Origin: JBBKWQ01 sp037969115
Lineage (GTDB): Bacteria; Actinomycetota; Acidimicrobiia; Acidimicrobiales; Ilumatobacteraceae
Direction: 5' to 3'
DNA: 46,764 nt
Assembly (NCBI GenBank): GCA_037969115.1
Contig: JBBKWQ010000359.1
Span: forward strand, 1 to 46,764
Below are positions 24,804-33,629 of the stretch, piece after piece. The position numbers and the translations under genes were made by a program. The notes under the pieces were generated by a model that worked only from the letters and a program-made list of their open reading frames with translations, made no database searches and had not been told where the DNA came from. The first letter of the stretch is position 1. Every line of letters starts with the position of its first letter.

Positions 24804-25109
24804 GTGATCTCCCCCGTCGTCGTCGCGGTGGTGCTTGCTGCTGCGATCCTGGCGCTCGGATTGTTGGTGATGCGAAACCGACGCTCCGACAACATCGACT
24901 CGTTCCGTCGCCAGATCGACGCGTTGTCGCCTGAGGCCCGCCGTCCCGTCGTCGATCAGGTCAATCGTCTCGACCCCGATCTCGATCTCAACCCGACTCC
25001 GATCGAACGCACCACCGAAGCAGCGCCCGGTGAGGGCGATACCGACGATGTCGCAGGCTCGGCTGACGACGACGATCTCGAAGAGGAAGGTGACGGACAT
25101 GGCACGTGA
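24804..25109 (+). CDS. Small single-pass membrane protein upstream of mreB
   Basis: This 101-residue protein has one N-terminal membrane helix (about 3-22), a basic stretch MRNRRSDNIDSFRRQID, a middle part LSPEARRPVVDQVNRLDPD and a very acidic tail. I do not recognise a family. The GTG start is adjacent to the moaE stop, and the last 11 bases overlap mreB, so the three are probably co-translated. The position suggests a link to MreB, but there is no direct evidence. Confidence 0.65.
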   Translation: MISPVVVAVVLAAAILALGLLVMRNRRSDNIDSFRRQIDALSPEARRPVVDQVNRLDPDLDLNPTPIERTTEAAPGEGDTDDVAGSADDDDLEEEGDGHGT

Positions 25110-26103
25110 CCTTGCGATCGATCTCGGTACGGCAAACACGCTCGTCTACATGAAAGGCCGCGGCATCGTGCTCAACGAGCCGTCGGTCATCGCACTCAAC
25201 CGCCAGACCGGCGAGGTGTTGGCGACCGGACAGGAAGCCTGGCAGATGATCGGTCGGACACCCGGCTACATCGTCGCCGTGCGGCCGTTGCGTGGCGGAG
25301 CGATCACCGACTTCGAGATCACCGAGCGGATGATCAGGTTGCTGTTGCAGCGCGTGGGCGTGAGTCGCTTCACCCGGCCCAAGGTGGTCATCTGCGTGCC
25401 GTCCGCGATCACCGAGGTCGAGCGGCGAGCGGTCACCGACGCTGCCCGACGCGCCGGGGCGGCCGACGCGAACCTGATCGAACAGCCGATGGCGGCTGCC
25501 ATCGGCGCCGACCTGCCGATCGACGAGCCGGTCGGCAACATGGTGATCGACATCGGTGGCGGCACCAGCGAAACCGCTGTCATCAGCCTGGGCGGCATCG
25601 TCGCACTCGAGGCCGTCAGAGTCGGTTCGTTCGACATCGATGCCGCGATCCAGAACTATGTGCGGCGCGAACACGGCATCGCCATCGGCGAACGCACTGC
25701 CGAGGAGATCAAGATGGCGATCGGCTCGGCCGATCCGACCGACGACGAGAGCCAGGCCGAAGTTCGTGGACGCGATCTCATGACCGGGTTGCCCAAGACC
25801 GTCGTGCTCACACCCGAAGAGATCCGCTACGCGATCGAAGACGTGGTGTCGTCGATCTCCGCCTCGGTCATCCGATGCCTGTCGAAGGCGCCGCCCGAAC
25901 TGTCGCAGGATTTTCTCGTGCGCGGTATGTACCTCGTCGGAGGCGGCGGGTTGCTCCGAGGGCTGAAGGACCGCATCGAGCGCGAGACGCAGGTGCCCGT
26001 TCGTATGTCGAACGTGCCGCTCGAGGCCGTGGTGTTGGGCGCCGGCCACGTGATCGAGCACTACGACGCGCTGAAGGGCATGTTCATGGGTGCCCGTCGG
26101 TGA
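25099..26103 (+). CDS. mreB: MreB-like bacterial actin
   Basis: This 334-residue actin-fold ATPase has phosphate-1 loop DLGTANTLVY (8-17), phosphate-2 loop IDIGGGTSE (about 150-158), a connect region PSAITEVERRAV, and adenosine loop YLVGGGGLLRGL. MreB polymerises under the membrane to guide wall synthesis. Length is normal. Unlike the usual mreBCD order, mreC and mreD do not follow; an RNB ribonuclease gene overlaps its end by 14 bases instead. ATG with GGAAGG upstream is chosen over an earlier in-frame start inside the preceding gene. Confidence 0.93.
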   Translation: MARDLAIDLGTANTLVYMKGRGIVLNEPSVIALNRQTGEVLATGQEAWQMIGRTPGYIVAVRPLRGGAITDFEITERMIRLLLQRVGVSRFTRPKVVICVPSAITEVERRAVTDAARRAGAADANLIEQPMAAAIGADLPIDEPVGNMVIDIGGGTSETAVISLGGIVALEAVRVGSFDIDAAIQNYVRREHGIAIGERTAEEIKMAIGSADPTDDESQAEVRGRDLMTGLPKTVVLTPEEIRYAIEDVVSSISASVIRCLSKAPPELSQDFLVRGMYLVGGGGLLRGLKDRIERETQVPVRMSNVPLEAVVLGAGHVIEHYDALKGMFMGARR

Positions 26104-27508
26104 CCCCGGTTTCGTCGCTCTGATGCACTTCGATCGCGTGGCAGCAGAAGCCATGTCGGGTGGTCTCGATCAGATCCGTGAGGAACTCGACATCGAGACC
26201 GACTTCTCGGCCGACCTCCTCGCCGCCGCGGAAGCTGCCGCAGCGCGGCCGATCGGCGACGAGCACATCGATCGAACCGACGTTGCATTCGTCACACTCG
26301 ATCCAGAGACGTCGACCGACCTCGATCAGGCATTCGCCCTCGATCGGGACGGCGACGACCTGATGCTTCGATACGCGATCGCCGACGTCGGGTGGTTCGT
26401 CCGACCCGGCGACGAGCTGGACCGGGAAGCGTTCCGGCGAGGCGTCACCGTCTATCTTCCCGACCAGCGGGCGTCGCTGTACCCCGTCATGTTGTCCGAG
26501 GGTGCTGCGAGCCTGCTGCCCGACGTCGATCGTCCGGCTGTGGTGTTCATCGTCCGGGTCGGGCCCGACGGTTCGACCCGCCTCGACGGTGCCGAGCGTG
26601 CGGTCGTGCGGAGCAGGGCGAAGCTCGCGTACGACTCGGTTGGCAGCGAGGACCTTCCCGACGGTTTCGAGGAGCTGCATCGTCGCATCGCTGCGGCCGA
26701 AGCGGCCCGGGGAGCACCGCGCGTGGAGTTCCCTGAGCAAGAGATCGACCGCACCGATCACGGTTACGACCTCAGATTTCGCCCTCGTTTGGCTTCGGAG
26801 GAGCAGAACGCAGCGCTGTCCCTGGCGTCGAACATGGCGATCGCCGATGCGTTGTACGAGGCCGGAACCGGGCTCTTCCGTGTGATGCCGGATGTTGACG
26901 AGCGCCGAATCCGTCGTCTCCGGCACACGGCGCGCGGGTTCGGGCTCGATTGGCCCGACGACGTCACGCTCGATGCGTACGAGCGCTCGCTTCCACGTGA
27001 CGATCCGCGCACGTCGGCATTTCTCCTCGCCGTCCGGCGGGCGAGTGGCGGAGCCAGTTATGCGCCGTTCGATCCAGACGCCCGTCCCTGGCATTCGGCC
27101 ATCGCTGCGACCTACGCCCATGCCACCGCTCCCTTGAGACGGCTGCAGGACCGATACGTGGTGGAGGCGGCGCTGGCCGTGGCGAACGATCGGTCGGTTC
27201 CGCACGACATCGCGGCTGCCTTCGAGTTGCTCCCCGACGCCATGGCGGCAGGAGACACGCGGGCAAATCGCGCCGACCGAGCAGCGCTCGACCTCGCCGA
27301 GGCGGTGTTGTTGACCGGACGAGAGGGTGATCTTTTCGACGCGGTCGTGACCGATGAGGACGATCGCGGTGCACGGATCCAGATTCTCGATCCCGCGATC
27401 GTGGCTCGTGTCGCCGCGAAGGGGATCGATCCCGGAGACGACGTCCGTGTTCGCCTGACCGCCACCGATCCCGTCCGCAGAACGGTTCAGTTCGAACGGG
27501 TCAGCTGA
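26090..27508 (+). CDS. RNB-domain exoribonuclease (RNase II/R family)
   Basis: This 472-residue protein has the RNB catalytic domain from about residue 60: DPETSTDLDQAF with D71, D77 and D79 matching three of the four metal aspartates of RNase II, while the fourth is Q80. Later motifs YAHATAPLRRLQDRY (usual YxHFTSPIRRYxD) and NRADRAALDLAEAVLL also fit. It lacks clear cold-shock domains at the N-terminus and has a small C-terminal beta domain that may be S1-like. I recall DLDQ as usual in actinobacterial members, so it is probably active in 3'-5' RNA decay. GTG start overlaps mreB by 14 bases. Confidence 0.85.
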   Translation: MPVGDPGFVALMHFDRVAAEAMSGGLDQIREELDIETDFSADLLAAAEAAAARPIGDEHIDRTDVAFVTLDPETSTDLDQAFALDRDGDDLMLRYAIADVGWFVRPGDELDREAFRRGVTVYLPDQRASLYPVMLSEGAASLLPDVDRPAVVFIVRVGPDGSTRLDGAERAVVRSRAKLAYDSVGSEDLPDGFEELHRRIAAAEAARGAPRVEFPEQEIDRTDHGYDLRFRPRLASEEQNAALSLASNMAIADALYEAGTGLFRVMPDVDERRIRRLRHTARGFGLDWPDDVTLDAYERSLPRDDPRTSAFLLAVRRASGGASYAPFDPDARPWHSAIAATYAHATAPLRRLQDRYVVEAALAVANDRSVPHDIAAAFELLPDAMAAGDTRANRADRAALDLAEAVLLTGREGDLFDAVVTDEDDRGARIQILDPAIVARVAAKGIDPGDDVRVRLTATDPVRRTVQFERVS

Positions 27509-27526
27509 ACCATCGGGCTGAGCGCG

Positions 27527-28864
27527 CTACCCGTCCGCCGCGGTCATCGTGACGACCGTGCCGTCAGGCGACAGAATGTACAGCTCCTGGTCGGGTCCGG
27601 CCACGATGGACGTGACGCCCGCACGGGAGTCGAGCACCAGAGTTCGTTGTGTCGGTAGGTCGAGCGCCCAGATCGTGCCCGAGCAGTAGTCGCTGAACAC
27701 GTACATGCCGACCAGGTCGGGGATCGCCGCGCCTCGGTACGGCGCCCCTCCGGAGATCGAGCAGCCGTCGCTGTGGTCGTAGGTGAGCACCGGAGCGGTG
27801 TGGCCGTCGGCGTCGACGTCGTCGTTGAACCGTTCGGTGCCCTCGAATGCACTCCACCCGAAACTCAGTCCGCGGCCTGGTGTGATGCCGCCCGCGTCTG
27901 CGGGCACGACATTGACCTCTTCGAACTCGTTCTGGCCGACGTCGGCGATCCAGAGGTCGTCGGTCGCAGGGTCGAAGGTGAACTTCCACGGGTTGCGCAA
28001 CCCGAATGACCAGATCTCACCGCGCACTCCGTCGCCGGCGCCGACGAAGGGGTTGTCGGCGGGGACGCCGTAGGGACTGTCGCCGCTCGGCCGTGGGTCG
28101 ATACGGAGCAGCTTGCCGAGCAGCGACGTGAGATCGGTGGCCCGGCGTTCCGGGTCGTCCGCCGACCCACCATCACCCATGCCGATGTACAGCATGCCGT
28201 CGGGTCCGATCGCCAGGTCGCCGCCGTTGTGGTTGCCGTACGGCTGGTCGATCTCCATCAGCACACGACGTGAAGCCGCGTCGAACGTTCCGTCGGCGAG
28301 CACCGAGTACTCGGCGATGATCGTGTCGCCAGAGCCGTTGTTGTAGTCCACGTAGGCGCGGTCGGATCCGTCGATGGTTCCCATCGCGAGGCCGAGCAGG
28401 CCGCGTTCGCCTGACGCCGAGGTCAGATCGGTGATGTCGAGGACGGTGACTTCGTCGCCGGCAGCTGGGTCGAACATCTCGATCGTGCCGTCCTGGCTGA
28501 CGATGAACAGCTCGGGTGAACTCTCACGCCACGCCAGGTCGACCGGGCTGTCGATCATGGCCACCGTACGGAACGCAACCAGCGGGTTCCGAGGTCCCGC
28601 AGGGATCGTGGTCGTGGTGGGCGTGATGGTCGTGGTCGTGCTCGTCGTCGACGACGACCTGCCGTCGGTGGTCTCGGCTGACTCGGACGCGTCTGCAGGC
28701 GTCGAGGCGGTGGTGTCGGCGGTCGTCGAGCTGGTCTCGTCCGTGACGGACTCGGCGGTGGTCGTGACGATGACGGCGCTACCACCGACGTCGTCGTCGC
28801 TGCAGCCGACAGTGGCGACGAGCAAGACGGCGACGATGGCGGCCGGCCGGAGGGGAGGGTGCAC
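27527..28864 (-). CDS. PQQ-type glucose/sorbosone dehydrogenase-like lipoprotein
   Basis: This 445-residue predicted lipoprotein has a signal with VATVGC (C21), a Thr/Ser-rich linker to about residue 90, then a six-bladed beta-propeller of the GSDH family. Typical elements are GNHNGGDLAIGPDGMLYIGMGDGG, IWSFGLRNPWKFTFDP and DLWIADVGQNEFEEV. Family members oxidise aldose sugars with PQQ outside the membrane. The true substrate is unknown and some members bind no PQQ. It starts with GTG; AGGAGG lies 14 bases upstream, rather far, and TAACAC lies 6 bases upstream. It ends 18 bases from the convergent RNB gene. Confidence 0.85.
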   Translation of the reverse strand: MHPPLRPAAIVAVLLVATVGCSDDDVGGSAVIVTTTAESVTDETSSTTADTTASTPADASESAETTDGRSSSTTSTTTTITPTTTTIPAGPRNPLVAFRTVAMIDSPVDLAWRESSPELFIVSQDGTIEMFDPAAGDEVTVLDITDLTSASGERGLLGLAMGTIDGSDRAYVDYNNGSGDTIIAEYSVLADGTFDAASRRVLMEIDQPYGNHNGGDLAIGPDGMLYIGMGDGGSADDPERRATDLTSLLGKLLRIDPRPSGDSPYGVPADNPFVGAGDGVRGEIWSFGLRNPWKFTFDPATDDLWIADVGQNEFEEVNVVPADAGGITPGRGLSFGWSAFEGTERFNDDVDADGHTAPVLTYDHSDGCSISGGAPYRGAAIPDLVGMYVFSDYCSGTIWALDLPTQRTLVLDSRAGVTSIVAGPDQELYILSPDGTVVTMTAADG

Positions 28865-28976
28865 CGTCCTGTGTTACCACCTCCTGGCGCCCGGTCCCCA
28901 TCGTGCGGCCGGCCGATTCATTGTTTCCGCACCTGCGGAGCCAGTGCGACCGGGCGGAACGCGTTCTGACGCGGCA

Positions 28977-29837
28977 CTATCGCGTGTTTCTGATCAGACC
29001 TTCCTGCACGACGTTGATCGCCAAATGGCCGTCCTGGGTGAAGATCGAGCCGCCGGCCAGGCCGCGTGCCGACGAACTCGACAGAGCACGCTGGCTGTAG
29101 AGCAACCAGCCGTCGGCTCGGAACGGCCGGTGGAACCACATCGCGTGGTCGAGGCTGGCCATCTGGATCTGGGCGTGCGGCCACTCGAGCCCGAACGGCA
29201 GCAACGTGGTGTCGAGCAACGTCATGTCGCTCGCATAGGTGACGATGCACGCGTGCAGCACCGGGTCGTCAGGCAGTGTGCCGTCTGCACGTATCCACAC
29301 GCGTTGCTGGTCGCTCGGGTTTCCCACCCGATTCATCGGTGGGCGGTCGATGTAGCGAAGGTCGATCGGACGGGGACGGTCGTACCAGTCGCCGATCCGG
29401 TCCTTGTACGGCTCCATCAGGGTCTTGAAGTCGGGCAGGCTCTCCGGTGCGGGTACGTCGCCGGGAACCTCCGTCTGGTGTTGCAGACCGGGTTCTGTGG
29501 TGTGGAAGCTCGCCTGCAGGTTGAAGATCGCCCGACCGTGTTGGATCGCGACGACCCGACGGGTCGTGAAACTGCGACCGTCGCGGATGCGGTCGACCTC
29601 GTACAGGATCGGCACGAGCGGGTCACCGGGACGCAGGAAGTAAGCGTGCAGCGAGTGCACGTGCCGATCCGGTTCGACGGTTCGGGCAGCGGCGACCAGT
29701 GCCTGCCCGGCCACTTGACCACCGAACACCCGTTGCCGATTCTCGTCGGGCGACGTGCCCCGGAACAGATTCACCTCGATGGCTTCGAGATCGAGGAGCT
29801 GAACGAGATCGTCGAGGGCCTGCTGCACGACGCTCAT
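28977..29837 (-). CDS. tesB: Acyl-CoA thioesterase II
   Basis: This 286-residue double-hotdog thioesterase hydrolyses acyl-CoA to free fatty acid and CoA. The family pattern RVFGGQVAGQALVAAARTV (about 36-54) is followed by HVHSLHAYFLRPGDP, and the second hotdog contains HAMWFHRPFRADGWLLY. Length is the usual one. It is divergent from the methyltransferase gene at 29892. A 112-bp gap after its stop, before the dehydrogenase gene start, holds only a GGCCGGCC palindrome and the dehydrogenase ribosome site. Confidence 0.92.
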   Translation of the reverse strand: MSVVQQALDDLVQLLDLEAIEVNLFRGTSPDENRQRVFGGQVAGQALVAAARTVEPDRHVHSLHAYFLRPGDPLVPILYEVDRIRDGRSFTTRRVVAIQHGRAIFNLQASFHTTEPGLQHQTEVPGDVPAPESLPDFKTLMEPYKDRIGDWYDRPRPIDLRYIDRPPMNRVGNPSDQQRVWIRADGTLPDDPVLHACIVTYASDMTLLDTTLLPFGLEWPHAQIQMASLDHAMWFHRPFRADGWLLYSQRALSSSSARGLAGGSIFTQDGHLAINVVQEGLIRNTR

Positions 29838-29878
29838 GTTGTCAGATCGGGACTCGGGCGGTTCGCGATGTCGGTCAG

Positions 29879-29884
29879 TAGCTT
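29879..29884 (+). promoter_or_regulatory. Putative leaderless -10 (TAGCTT) of the methyltransferase at 29892
   Basis: TAGCTT ends 7 bases before the ATG at 29892. It decides that start over the ATG at 29868. Confidence 0.45.
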
Positions 29885-29891
29885 GGCTGCG

Positions 29892-30530
29892 ATGAGTCTC
29901 GATCCGACGCTACGGGCGCTGGCCCTCGCCACCAAGGGTTTCATGCCGGCCGACGAGGGCGATGCGCTCTTCGACGCAGCCCTGGAAGCGAGCGCATCGG
30001 TGCCAATCGCACCGTGGGTCGAGGTGGGCTCGTATTGCGGTCGCTCGACGATCTGGCTCGGGCAAGCTGCCCGCAGCGCCGGAACCACCCTCTTCGCCGT
30101 CGATCATCACCGGGGATCCGAGGAGAACCAGTCGGGTTGGCAACATCACGACGCCGAGGTCGTCGATCGACGGGTGGGCAAGATGGATACGTTGCCGTTC
30201 TTCCGTGCGGCCATCCACGATGCGGGGCTGGAAGACCACGTCGTCGGAGTGGTCGGCCGATCACCCATCGTCGCCCGGCACTGGTCGACGCCACTCGCAT
30301 TCTTGTTCATCGACGGCGGTCACGGCGTCGAACCGGCCAAACAGGATTATGAGGGATGGACCCCGCTCGTTGCAGTCGGCGGGACGCTCGCGATCCACGA
30401 CGTGTTTCCCGATCCCGCCGACGGCGGTACACCGCCGTACGAGCAGATCTTCCTGCCTGCCGTGGAGAGCGGGCGGTTCCGGTTGCGTTCGACGACGGGA
30501 TCGTTGCGCGTCCTCACGCGTCTCGCATGA
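29892..30530 (+). CDS. Class I SAM-dependent methyltransferase (Methyltransf_24-like)
   Basis: This 212-residue protein has the SAM-binding loop WVEVGSYCGRST (42-53), the acidic ribose contact FAVDHHRG, and the FIDGGHG motif typical of the Methyltransf_24 group, which is common in biosynthesis of natural products and glycans. No membrane segment. The substrate is not known. A further in-frame ATG lies 8 codons upstream, but the TAGCTT hexamer sits between the two. The gene converges on the second MFS gene with 7 bases between. Confidence 0.8.
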   Translation: MSLDPTLRALALATKGFMPADEGDALFDAALEASASVPIAPWVEVGSYCGRSTIWLGQAARSAGTTLFAVDHHRGSEENQSGWQHHDAEVVDRRVGKMDTLPFFRAAIHDAGLEDHVVGVVGRSPIVARHWSTPLAFLFIDGGHGVEPAKQDYEGWTPLVAVGGTLAIHDVFPDPADGGTPPYEQIFLPAVESGRFRLRSTTGSLRVLTRLA

Positions 30531-30537
30531 CACGCGT

Positions 30538-31677
30538 TCACTCGGTGCCGACGAGATCGCCGATGACTTCGGGGTGGATGCGCCACTCGATGTAGAGCAT
30601 CGCAATCGCCGCGATCAGGATGACGCCACCGCCTCCGACGCCCAGCGCGGTGGGCGAGATGCTGTACAGCAGTCCGCCGTACAGCGGCCCGAAAACTCGA
30701 CCGAGGGCCATGATCGCCTGTGCGTCACCAGCCCGCTCGTCCGGGTAGTGCGACCGCTCGGCGAGCAGCGAGAACGCACCGGGTACAGCCATCCAGAACG
30801 AGAATCCCCAGAGCGGCAGCGCGATCCAGTAGACGGGTGCGACGGTCACCGACGCGAGCAGTACCGCGAGGATGCCGGTGATGCCCATCCACATACCCGG
30901 AAGCTGGCGCTGCCCGCGGAACCTGGCCGAGGGAATGCTCGCGAGCGCGTTCGCCGAGAATGCGAGCGACACGAGCACCGGGCTGAGGCCGACGAGGTCG
31001 GCTCCGATACTTGCAGCGAACACGAACACGGCCGAACCCCCAAAGGTGTTCAGGCCGAGCGCAACGAGAATCGCAGCCGCCGCCCTGGTGGGTCGATGCC
31101 GTTGTCGTGGCGGTCGTTTCGCAGCATCGAGGTGTGTCGACCGCACGAATGCGAGCGGCCACAGGTAGAGGGCGGCGAACCCGATGAACAACCAGTCGGT
31201 GCCCGAGGTGTCGATGACCGCGGCGATGATCGGTGATGCCACGGTGCCGACGATCGGGCCGATCACCGCGACGTCACCCACGCGTTCGGCGTCCCCGAAC
31301 ACCTCTGCCCACGAAATCCATGCGATCAGGCCGAGCGAGATCCCGCTGACGAATCGAGCGCCCAACAGCATCGAGAACGACGGCGTCAGACCCGAGACGA
31401 GGTTGGCGACGATGCCCACGATCGCGGCGATCAGCATCATCCGCCGACGTGGACGGAAGAAGCGCCCCGCTCCCCAGCTGGCGATCATGAACCCAGCGAG
31501 TTGGAACGTGGAGATGATTCCGACGGTTTCGACGTCGATGTCGAACTCGTCCGCCACGCCGTTCACCAGGAACGGGGTGGCGGTGAAGACGATGGTGCTG
31601 ACCGCCGTGGCGGCGAAGACTCCCGCCGGGATGTTCGGCCGGAGTGTGTAGAGCAGCCGAACGGGCGCCTGGAGCAT
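30538..31677 (-). CDS. MFS transporter (second)
   Basis: This 379-residue membrane protein has about 12 hydrophobic segments and looks like a sugar- or drug-efflux MFS protein (WGAGRFFRPRRRMMLIA as motif A after helix 2; GARFVSGISLGLIAWISWAEVFGDAERVGD). Substrate unknown. Its ATG overlaps the stop of the preceding PlsC-type gene (TGATG), so the two are translationally coupled. This suggests a role in handling lipids or envelope compounds, as inference only. Confidence 0.8.
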   Translation of the reverse strand: MLQAPVRLLYTLRPNIPAGVFAATAVSTIVFTATPFLVNGVADEFDIDVETVGIISTFQLAGFMIASWGAGRFFRPRRRMMLIAAIVGIVANLVSGLTPSFSMLLGARFVSGISLGLIAWISWAEVFGDAERVGDVAVIGPIVGTVASPIIAAVIDTSGTDWLFIGFAALYLWPLAFVRSTHLDAAKRPPRQRHRPTRAAAAILVALGLNTFGGSAVFVFAASIGADLVGLSPVLVSLAFSANALASIPSARFRGQRQLPGMWMGITGILAVLLASVTVAPVYWIALPLWGFSFWMAVPGAFSLLAERSHYPDERAGDAQAIMALGRVFGPLYGGLLYSISPTALGVGGGGVILIAAIAMLYIEWRIHPEVIGDLVGTE

Positions 31678-32483
31678 CAGGTGCCCTGACGCATCAACTC
31701 GAGTTCGGCCGCGATCCGGTTGCGCACCTGGTCGCGCAAACCCTCGACGTCGTGTTTGGTGAAGCCGTCGGTGCTGACCGGTTCGAGCACCCGAACCTCT
31801 GCATGACTCACTCCGAAGCGCCAGTCATGTTTGATGAGAGCGTCGCGGGTGCCGAGTACGGCGACCGGAAGAATGGGGACGCCGGCCTGAACCGCGACAC
31901 GAAAGGCACCGTCACGAAAGGTGCCGAGTTCGCCGGTTTTCGACCTGGTTCCCTCTGGGAAGATCATCACCGAGACGTGCTGCTCGAGGCGCTCGCGGCA
32001 CTCCACCAGTGCGGCCGCACCGGCCTTCTTGTCGCCGCGCTCGAGGCGGATGTCGCGCGCCAAGTGCATCATCCAACCGAGCGCGGGAATCTTGAAGAAC
32101 TCCGATTTGCTGAGCCACTTCATCTCGAACGGCAAGTGCGAGATCAGCAGGATGTCGACGAAACTCTCGTGATTCGCCACGACCACGTACGGCCGCCGCG
32201 GATCGTCGGGCATGGTGCCCGACACCGTGAATTTCCACAACGGGTTGAGCTTCTGGTGGATGACGGCGACTTGACGGAACAGGTATCCGGCTCGGTACGC
32301 GCCCGGATCAGAGCGTTTGGTGACGAGCCGCGTGACGGCGACCAACGGCAGCATCATGACCACAGTCACGCCGAGCACGAACCAGGCCCAGATGCTGAAG
32401 ATCGTGCGAGCCGGTGTCGACCTGATGAGTTTCGAACCGATCGGTCTGCCGCTCGTTGACGTCTGTTCCGTTCGCTCCGACAC
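31677..32483 (-). CDS. 1-acylglycerol-3-phosphate acyltransferase (PlsC family)
   Basis: This 268-residue membrane-bound acyltransferase has one hydrophobic segment at about 28-52, block I NHESFVD (H105, D110), a block II-like RLERGDK and block III FPEGTRS (175-181). It makes phosphatidic acid or a related diacyl lipid at the inner membrane. The frame is open to 32543, but the GTG at 32483 is chosen because TACACT lies 7 bases upstream and the upstream part is the hairpin repeat at 32501-32579. Confidence 0.9.
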   Translation of the reverse strand: MSERTEQTSTSGRPIGSKLIRSTPARTIFSIWAWFVLGVTVVMMLPLVAVTRLVTKRSDPGAYRAGYLFRQVAVIHQKLNPLWKFTVSGTMPDDPRRPYVVVANHESFVDILLISHLPFEMKWLSKSEFFKIPALGWMMHLARDIRLERGDKKAGAAALVECRERLEQHVSVMIFPEGTRSKTGELGTFRDGAFRVAVQAGVPILPVAVLGTRDALIKHDWRFGVSHAEVRVLEPVSTDGFTKHDVEGLRDQVRNRIAAELELMRQGT

Positions 32484-32490
32484 CCCGGCG

Positions 32491-32496
32491 AGTGTA
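32491..32496 (-). promoter_or_regulatory. Putative leaderless -10 (TACACT) of the second plsC-type gene
   Basis: TACACT on the minus strand lies 7 bases before the GTG at 32483 and directly beside the repeat element. Confidence 0.45.
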
Positions 32497-32500
32497 GAAC

Positions 32501-32579
32501 GACCCGGTGGTCCTGAATGCGCTCGAAGCGCCTGCCGAACCAACGGTGGTTCGGAGTGCGCTCAGAGCGGGTTCCGACC
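32501..32579. repeat. Second copy of the hairpin repeat family
   Basis: This stretch aligns along its whole length with 42-118, sharing blocks such as CTGAAT, CGCTC, AAGCGC, CGGTGGTTC and CGACC. The core CGAACCA-ACGG-TGGTTCG is an inverted repeat. The flanking GCGCTCGAAGCG and GCGCTCAGAGCG correspond to the CGCTCAAAGC direct repeats of the first copy. It lies 21 bases after the stop of the minus-strand gene at 32601, in the same orientation relative to the upstream gene as copy 1. Confidence 0.75.
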
Positions 32580-32600
32580 TCGAAGCCGACGGTTCCGCAG

Positions 32601-33629
32601 TCAGTCGAGGACGAGGGAGTGCACGAACAGGTCGGAGGCCGCCGACGCGCTCGTGATGGCATCGGCTGCGAGGATCACGGCTGCTGCCGTGTACGACGTG
32701 TGTTCCTCGGCGGGGAACAACTCGCGGGAGGGATACACGATGCCGGTCCAGTACGCACCGGAGTCGAGCCGGTGGGTGTTGGTCCAACGGAGGAGGTCGG
32801 TCGCCGTGTCGACATCGCCGATCGCCGCATACGCCAGCGAGGTTTCTGCCGTTTCCGACGCAGTGATCCAGGGCTCGTCGCTCACACAACGCACGCCGAG
32901 ACCCTCCATGGCGAACACGTCCCAGCCCTCGCCGAGCTGTGCCTTGGCCTGCTCGCCGATGACCGCACCGGTGAGGACCGGGTAGTACCAGTCCATCGCC
33001 CACCGGGTCTTCGGCTCGAACGCGTTCGGTTCGTTCGCGATCACCGAGCTCATGATGTCGGCCGCTTCGACCCAGTCGGGGCGGGGTGAGCCGGTGGCCA
33101 GACCGGCAGCTGCGCCACAGCGCAACGCGTGCTGGATGCTCGACGAGCCGGTGATGAGCGCATAGTCCCACGGCCGAGAATCGGGCTCGATGGCCCAGAT
33201 CGCGAGACCGTCGGAGCGTCGCAACGACAGTACCCAATCGAGGGCCCGTTCGACGGTGGGCCAGAGGTGATCGAGGAACCCGCGGTCCCACGTGCTGCGC
33301 CAGTGATGCCACACGCCCGTGGCGATGTATGCGCACACGTTGGTGTCGAGCTTCGTCTCCTCGACGGAACCGTCGGTGGCGTAGTAGTTGTGCCAGCTCC
33401 CGTCGCTCCGCTGCGTATCGGCGAGCCATTCGTAAGCTCGCTCGGCTGCGTCGTGCAGGCCCGTCACGTCGAGTGCCATCGCTGATTCGACGTGGTTCCA
33501 CGGGTCACAATGACCGCCCGGGAACCATGGGATCATGCCGGTGTCGAGTTGCAGCGCCGCTAGGTGCTCGCCCGACCGGCGAATGTCGTCCGCGCTGAGG
33601 ACGCCTTCGATGTGCGGAACGGTGCTCAT
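32601..33629 (-). CDS. Terpene-cyclase/prenyltransferase-fold (alpha/alpha-toroid) protein
   Basis: This 342-residue soluble protein has repeated helical segments with Q/D-x-x-D-G-S-W-like elements (WLADTQRSDGSWHNYY, LRRSDGLAIW) of the squalene-cyclase/prenyltransferase-beta toroid type. It also contains IPWFPGGHCDPWNHVESAMAL and an acidic ETKLDTN. A glycoside-hydrolase (alpha/alpha)6 barrel is an alternative. The catalytic chemistry cannot be assigned. It is the last of three genes (glycosyltransferase, methyltransferase, this one); its ATG overlaps the methyltransferase stop (ATGA), suggesting they modify one glycolipid or glycan. Confidence 0.65.
   Translation of the reverse strand: MSTVPHIEGVLSADDIRRSGEHLAALQLDTGMIPWFPGGHCDPWNHVESAMALDVTGLHDAAERAYEWLADTQRSDGSWHNYYATDGSVEETKLDTNVCAYIATGVWHHWRSTWDRGFLDHLWPTVERALDWVLSLRRSDGLAIWAIEPDSRPWDYALITGSSSIQHALRCGAAAGLATGSPRPDWVEAADIMSSVIANEPNAFEPKTRWAMDWYYPVLTGAVIGEQAKAQLGEGWDVFAMEGLGVRCVSDEPWITASETAETSLAYAAIGDVDTATDLLRWTNTHRLDSGAYWTGIVYPSRELFPAEEHTSYTAAAVILAADAITSASAASDLFVHSLVLD

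Noticed and set aside
27527..28864. Tandem Thr/Ser codon runs as a phase-variable repeat
   Set aside because: The linker has biased composition but no exact repeat units of fixed length.
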